Shown here one piece after another: positions 60,768 through 64,000 of a DNA stretch of 64,000 bases. Position 1 is the first letter of the stretch, and each line of letters begins with the position of its first letter. The DNA is from Achromobacter spanius (lineage in GTDB: Bacteria > Pseudomonadota > Gammaproteobacteria > Burkholderiales > Burkholderiaceae_B), in the NCBI RefSeq assembly GCF_029637605.1, contig NZ_CP121261.1, positions 3,534,001 through 3,598,000 of the forward strand, in the 5' to 3' direction. The position numbers and the translations under genes are program-made. The notes under the pieces are model-generated. The model did no database searches. It saw nothing but the letters and a program-made list of their open reading frames with translations, and was not told the origin of the DNA.

Positions 60768-62159
60768 GTCAGACTCTGAGGTTTCCCCACGAATTTATCG
60801 CCGCCCTTCATTGAGTTCTGCAGTGCTCAATGGTGTTCGCAAGAGCTCAAGGACTGACGTTTCGGTCAATGCCAGAGTCCGTTCGGCATAGATCATGGCC
60901 CCAAGCGTAAGCAGCGAGATGGTCGGCCGGTCTTTCCGGTTGTTGGATTCATAGGCTGGCCTCAGTTTTCGGCTCTCAGCTAATTTGCCGACTAGCCACA
61001 GCAAGAACGTCGCTAACGCGTGGATCAACAACAAGATCTGCAGACGCGCGGCACCTGCGCTTTGACTATCCTCGAACGCAAACCCGAACTGATGGGATTT
61101 CAAGTTTCGGAAGGTGCATTCGATACTCATGCGCTTTCGGTAGACCTCAACAATTTCGCGCGCATTCGTATTGGCCAGCGACGGCGATGCACACAGCAGC
61201 CAAGGTTCGCTTTCCCGCCTGGCGCAAACCTCGCTGTGGCTGCTGCGCTTGCGCTGCTTGAACTGAGTCAATGCTTGGCGCTGTTGCGGCGGCTTTCGAT
61301 ACAGGACAAGCCGGGTTTGCACTGGACAGGAGCGGATCATTTGTTGTTCGCCCAGGTCCTGAGGACGCGAACTGGCGGTTGCATAATCCGCCGTGCAACG
61401 CCGCCACGGCTCGTCGCCCGAACGCAAAAACGTGCGCCCGCGGATGCGCCCCACCCAGTACCAGCCCAGTTGATTCAGATAGGTAAACCATGGTCCCCGG
61501 AACCCCGCATCGTTCACGATAATCGGCCGTAGACCTTCGGGTAGCAAGGACTTGAGCTTGGTCAGAAATGTCCTCTCAACACCCGGCGAGTTCTGATCGC
61601 GCAAGGGATGAACGCTCTCGTAGATAGGCACGGCAGCGCCGCGTATCCATAGTGCTGCACGCAATACCAGCCAACTTCGATCCGCCTTCAAATCGGACCA
61701 ATCCACCAAGATAATGGGACGCGTGATCCCCGCCATGAACTGGCGGCACAGCAGTTGATAGAACATGGGGCGTTCGCTATGCAGATGACGGTTGCCCAGT
61801 AGCCGGTCCACGCGCTTGATCCGATGCCTTATCGCTTGTCCAGTCGGCAGTCCGCGCGCCAATCCGCTGAGTGTCAACCGGCGCGTTGCCATCGCACTTC
61901 GCACCGTGCTTATCAAGGCCTTGAGTCGGCTCAAATGTAGGCTAGGGATCGAATCCTGGAGCAGTTTCTGCAATACTCCGACTGCGTGCATGGCCTGGTC
62001 TTCCTTCAAACGGTTTGGTCGCCTGATGAAGGGTATAAGACTGGTGCCATGCACGCCCTAATCACCGCCAACCGAACCGTTTGACCCCACCTCACTGCAC
62101 AGGCTGTTGATTCAAAATGAATTTCGCTGGAAATTCGTGGGGAAACCTCAGAGTCTGAC
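60768..62159 (-). mobile_element. IS4-family insertion sequence with 29-bp perfect inverted repeats
   Basis: Inverted repeats GTCAGACTCTGAGGTTTCCC (continuing CACGAATTT) occupy 60768-60796 and 62131-62159 as exact inverse copies. The outer flanks are also inverted (TTAAGGT on the left, ACCTTAA on the right) rather than direct, so no target duplication is seen. The total length of 1,392 bp suits IS4-family elements. The transposase stop lies inside the left repeat. Confidence 0.9.
60795..62054 (-). CDS. IS4-family transposase (IS10-like)
   Basis: 419 residues. DDE residues fall in IILVDWSDLKADRSWLVLRA and IIVNDAGFRGPWF; the family signature Y-(2)-R-(3)-E-(6)-K is present in EVYRKRMSIECTFRNLKSHQ. 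The N-terminal part and the YREK spacing match IS10/IS4-type enzymes. The reading frame is intact, so the element may be active. Confidence 0.93.
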   Translation of the reverse strand: MHGTSLIPFIRRPNRLKEDQAMHAVGVLQKLLQDSIPSLHLSRLKALISTVRSAMATRRLTLSGLARGLPTGQAIRHRIKRVDRLLGNRHLHSERPMFYQLLCRQFMAGITRPIILVDWSDLKADRSWLVLRAALWIRGAAVPIYESVHPLRDQNSPGVERTFLTKLKSLLPEGLRPIIVNDAGFRGPWFTYLNQLGWYWVGRIRGRTFLRSGDEPWRRCTADYATASSRPQDLGEQQMIRSCPVQTRLVLYRKPPQQRQALTQFKQRKRSSHSEVCARRESEPWLLCASPSLANTNAREIVEVYRKRMSIECTFRNLKSHQFGFAFEDSQSAGAARLQILLLIHALATFLLWLVGKLAESRKLRPAYESNNRKDRPTISLLTLGAMIYAERTLALTETSVLELLRTPLSTAELNEGRR

Positions 62160-62291
62160 CACCTTAATACAAGCCACTTCCTCACCGACGACGCGACGAT
62201 AAAGCTGCTCTGGTGCGCTGCAAATCACCGTCAAATGGGGCGCCGCCACATACCATTGAACCGAAGCGACGCCCCCTTCTAAAAACAACAT
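62160..62291 (-). pseudogene. Short ORF fragment between CdiI and the IS4 element
   Basis: Possible ATG at 62291 opening MLFLEGGVASVQWYVAAPHL and TVICSAPEQLYRRVVGEEVA, then CIKVV, running into the IS end. No ribosome site is obvious. It may be the 5' part of a gene cut by the IS, or chance. Listed because it fills the gap and reads coherently. Confidence 0.25.
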
Positions 62292-62302
62292 AAATGACAG
62301 AA

Positions 62303-62614
62303 CTAAATTTGAGCAGAATTACTCATTAGCAAAACTTGCACTCTTGTTAACCAATGCGCCGGGCGCTCCCCGGAATAGGTAGGGTCAAAGTAGCATCCAA
62401 GAACCTCCACCATAAAAACTTTTAACTCGTCATCATTCATTTCAGCCGCAAGAATCGCATCTATCTCCATCGCCGCGCGAAGAAGATAATCTTTTGGTTC
62501 AGCTTTTAGAATGGCTGACAAAGCAAGCTCCTCCGTTGCAAATTCTTCGGGCCAATCCTGATGGAAATAGCAGCCTAGAAGTTGGCCCAGGGCGTCAAAT
62601 TTTTTGTCTTTCAT
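62303..62614 (-). CDS. CdiI-type contact-dependent inhibition immunity protein
   Basis: 103 residues. LGQLLGCYFHQDWPEEFATE and the closing LGCYFDPTYSGERPAHWL match the CdiI family with the recurring GCYF motif. It protects against the toxin tip encoded immediately upstream; the two genes overlap by four bases (ATGA, 62611-62614). Acts in the cytoplasm by binding the toxin. Confidence 0.87.
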   Translation of the reverse strand: MKDKKFDALGQLLGCYFHQDWPEEFATEELALSAILKAEPKDYLLRAAMEIDAILAAEMNDDELKVFMVEVLGCYFDPTYSGERPAHWLTRVQVLLMSNSAQI

Positions 62615-64000
62615 CGCGAGACAGGGAACCCTGTTAAAACGTTATAACCAAATGGCATACTGGAATTTCGCTGCAAAACAACCCGCGCATTACTAACATC
62701 GAGAGCCTTCTCAGTGCCGCGCACAACGGAAATTCCAACGAACTCAGTAGACGAAGCTGGATTGTATTCCAGAATCAATCTATTCCTGCGACCACTGACC
62801 CATTCTGATATTTTGGTGTGATTCGATTCCAGGACTTTTGACACCACATCCTCGGCGACAGCTCTCGTATAAAAGGAAGATGACGCAGAGATTCGGGGCT
62901 CTTGACCCAAGCGGCTCAGGAGCGAACTTTCGGTTTGGCCAACATGCTTCAAAAGCAAGTGGCCCCCGACATTCTCGTGAGCTTGCAGCCCTCCTCCTAT
63001 AACAATTCGGCTGAAAGCCGTGTCTCCACCAAATGCGGCAGGCGAAATGTTCAAGGCCGTGGGCCGACTAGCCCTCCCGCCCAGCACACCGCCCAATAAA
63101 ACTGCTGCGCCGCTACTTGCAGCCTCAAACTTTCCTTGAAATATACTTTCCAGAGTATTCTCAAGTGCACTGAACGGTGCACCGTAGTATTCGCCCAGCG
63201 TCCCTCCCGCCTTCGCAAATTTCCCCGTGTCGCTCCAAGGTTGGAACTCTTCCGCACGCCCAGTCATCACGGCTGTCGCAGCCAAACCTGTCAACCGCGC
63301 AGTATCCACAGCCATCAGCGGCATCTCAACCAAAGCGTCCTTCGCCCCGACGACAAAATCGCGTGTCAATGCACCTAATTTCTCGGCCATGCTCACAGGC
63401 TCGGTGTCCATCACCGATCGATTTGCACGCCCCTCCTTGAGCCCATAAAAGAATGACCCCTTCCCCCCCCAAGATTCGTTCGGCGCGACACCCTTGCGTG
63501 CCAATGCCAGCGCTTCCAAAGCCGCAGCGGAGTTATTCCCCCCGTTATCCGCCAGCAGTACCCCTTGGTGCCGTGGCTTGTCCTCGGACATGACCCGGAC
63601 TAAGGCGGAGTAGAGATCGTTTTCCGACTCGCCGCTCGTATATGTCGGCGATTCACTTCCATTGACAGGAAGCCCCGCTCGAAGACGCGCCAAAGGCAGG
63701 CCTCCATCATCCATAGACAATGGGTCGCGCACGAAGGCGGCAAGATCTTGCTCGCTTATCCTGATGCCTTGACCCGAACGCCTGCGATCTGTCGACGGAG
63801 GCGATGACTCATCCTGCATCGCGTCGACAACAGCGTTCCCCAACGCATTCCCAAACGCATCAGTCGCAATCCTGACGTAGTCCGCCTTGCCGCCCGACAG
63901 CACCGTGGCGGCAACCCCTCCCACGGCGCCCGCGACGAAGCCGCGCGTCATTCTTTCGCCAAACACAGTCGCGTTGGGCAGAACTGTCGAACTCACCGCT
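62611..64000 (-). CDS. C-terminal part of a CDI-type toxin with RNase A-like tip (CdiA-CT), runs off the window
   Basis: At least 461 residues, open to the window edge; a GTG at 63996 is not necessarily the start. The N-terminal portion has Gly/Ala-rich hydrophobic segments (FVAGAVGGVAATVLSGG and FGNALGNAVVDAMQ) seen near the end of large two-partner-secreted effectors. The last 130 residues match the bacterial CdiA-CT RNase A domain: LQAHENVGGHLLLKHVGQ, SLLSRLGQEPRISASSSFYT, and AEDVVSKVLESNHTKISEWV. The repeated His in HENVGGH...KHVG are the expected catalytic residues. Overlapped by its immunity gene. The delivery part lies outside the window. Confidence 0.8.
   Translation of the reverse strand, partial: AVSSTVLPNATVFGERMTRGFVAGAVGGVAATVLSGGKADYVRIATDAFGNALGNAVVDAMQDESSPPSTDRRRSGQGIRISEQDLAAFVRDPLSMDDGGLPLARLRAGLPVNGSESPTYTSGESENDLYSALVRVMSEDKPRHQGVLLADNGGNNSAAALEALALARKGVAPNESWGGKGSFFYGLKEGRANRSVMDTEPVSMAEKLGALTRDFVVGAKDALVEMPLMAVDTARLTGLAATAVMTGRAEEFQPWSDTGKFAKAGGTLGEYYGAPFSALENTLESIFQGKFEAASSGAAVLLGGVLGGRASRPTALNISPAAFGGDTAFSRIVIGGGLQAHENVGGHLLLKHVGQTESSLLSRLGQEPRISASSSFYTRAVAEDVVSKVLESNHTKISEWVSGRRNRLILEYNPASSTEFVGISVVRGTEKALDVSNARVVLQRNSSMPFGYNVLTGFPVSR

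Noticed and set aside
61020..61532. 170-codon plus-strand frame inside the IS4 transposase
   Set aside because: Shadow of the intact transposase on the other strand.
1..64000. rRNA, tRNA, riboswitch or CRISPR features
   Set aside because: I looked for typical tRNA arms, rRNA-like stretches and regular direct repeats with spacers and found none that I could support; a covariance-model search would be needed to exclude short RNAs.

Overview
The window comes from a high-G+C betaproteobacterium, most likely of the Achromobacter/Bordetella group (Alcaligenaceae). The evidence is the strongly G/C-ending codon use, six orphan Bug-type periplasmic binding proteins, a tcu-type tricarballylate locus, PHA genes, and a CdiA-CT/CdiI end typical of these genera. 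No rRNA, tRNA or CRISPR array was seen.

Layout: 1-8.5 kb holds the tail of a probable ion-channel gene, an EAL phosphodiesterase, a phasin/acetoacetyl-CoA reductase pair, a GntR regulator, a cyanide-insensitive-type cytochrome bd operon (cydA, cydB, a 54-aa DUF2474 subunit) and a MocR-type regulator. 8.6-14.7 kb is a minus-strand tricarballylate/citrate-type block (GST, LysR, tcuA, tcuB, Bug). 14.9-20.5 kb holds unassigned envelope genes, including an Ala/Pro-linker protein and a 54-aa lipoprotein. 20.5-23.8 kb is a serine hydrolase, a Bug protein and a divergent LysR. 23.86-24.86 kb is a mosaic built from copies of pieces of two other regions of this same window. 25-31.6 kb is an acyl-CoA catabolic operon (two class III CoA-transferases, an enoyl-CoA hydratase, a double acyl-CoA dehydrogenase, Bug). 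31.8-37.6 kb is a LysR gene facing a minus-strand catabolic operon with two tandem Bug genes. 37.7-41.4 kb is a thioredoxin-like/CcdA pair and a two-component system.

41.4-50.9 kb is the standout: an island of visibly lower G+C with a divergent MocR regulator and eight tightly packed genes: a TrpE-like chorismate aminating subunit, its glutamine amidotransferase, a cupin, a UbiD-family decarboxylase, an iron-sulfur flavoprotein, an AroQ-type chorismate mutase homologue, a free-standing PheRS B3/4 editing-type domain and a TrpB2-like PLP synthase. A LysE-type exporter faces the last gene. I read it as an undescribed pathway that turns chorismate into an unusual aromatic amino acid, with built-in tRNA proofreading (self-protection) and export. 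The product is unknown.

50.9-55.6 kb holds an IclR regulator, Bug and a self-sufficient P450-reductase fusion. From 55.7 kb to the end is a rearranged region: a DUF2235 hydrolase and the tail of a second copy, a branched-chain amino acid binding protein, an alcohol dehydrogenase broken by an IS3-family element with a 4-bp target duplication, an orphan toxin/immunity array with a SUKH protein, an IS4-family element, and the 3' end of a CDI-type toxin with an RNase A-like tip and its CdiI immunity gene.
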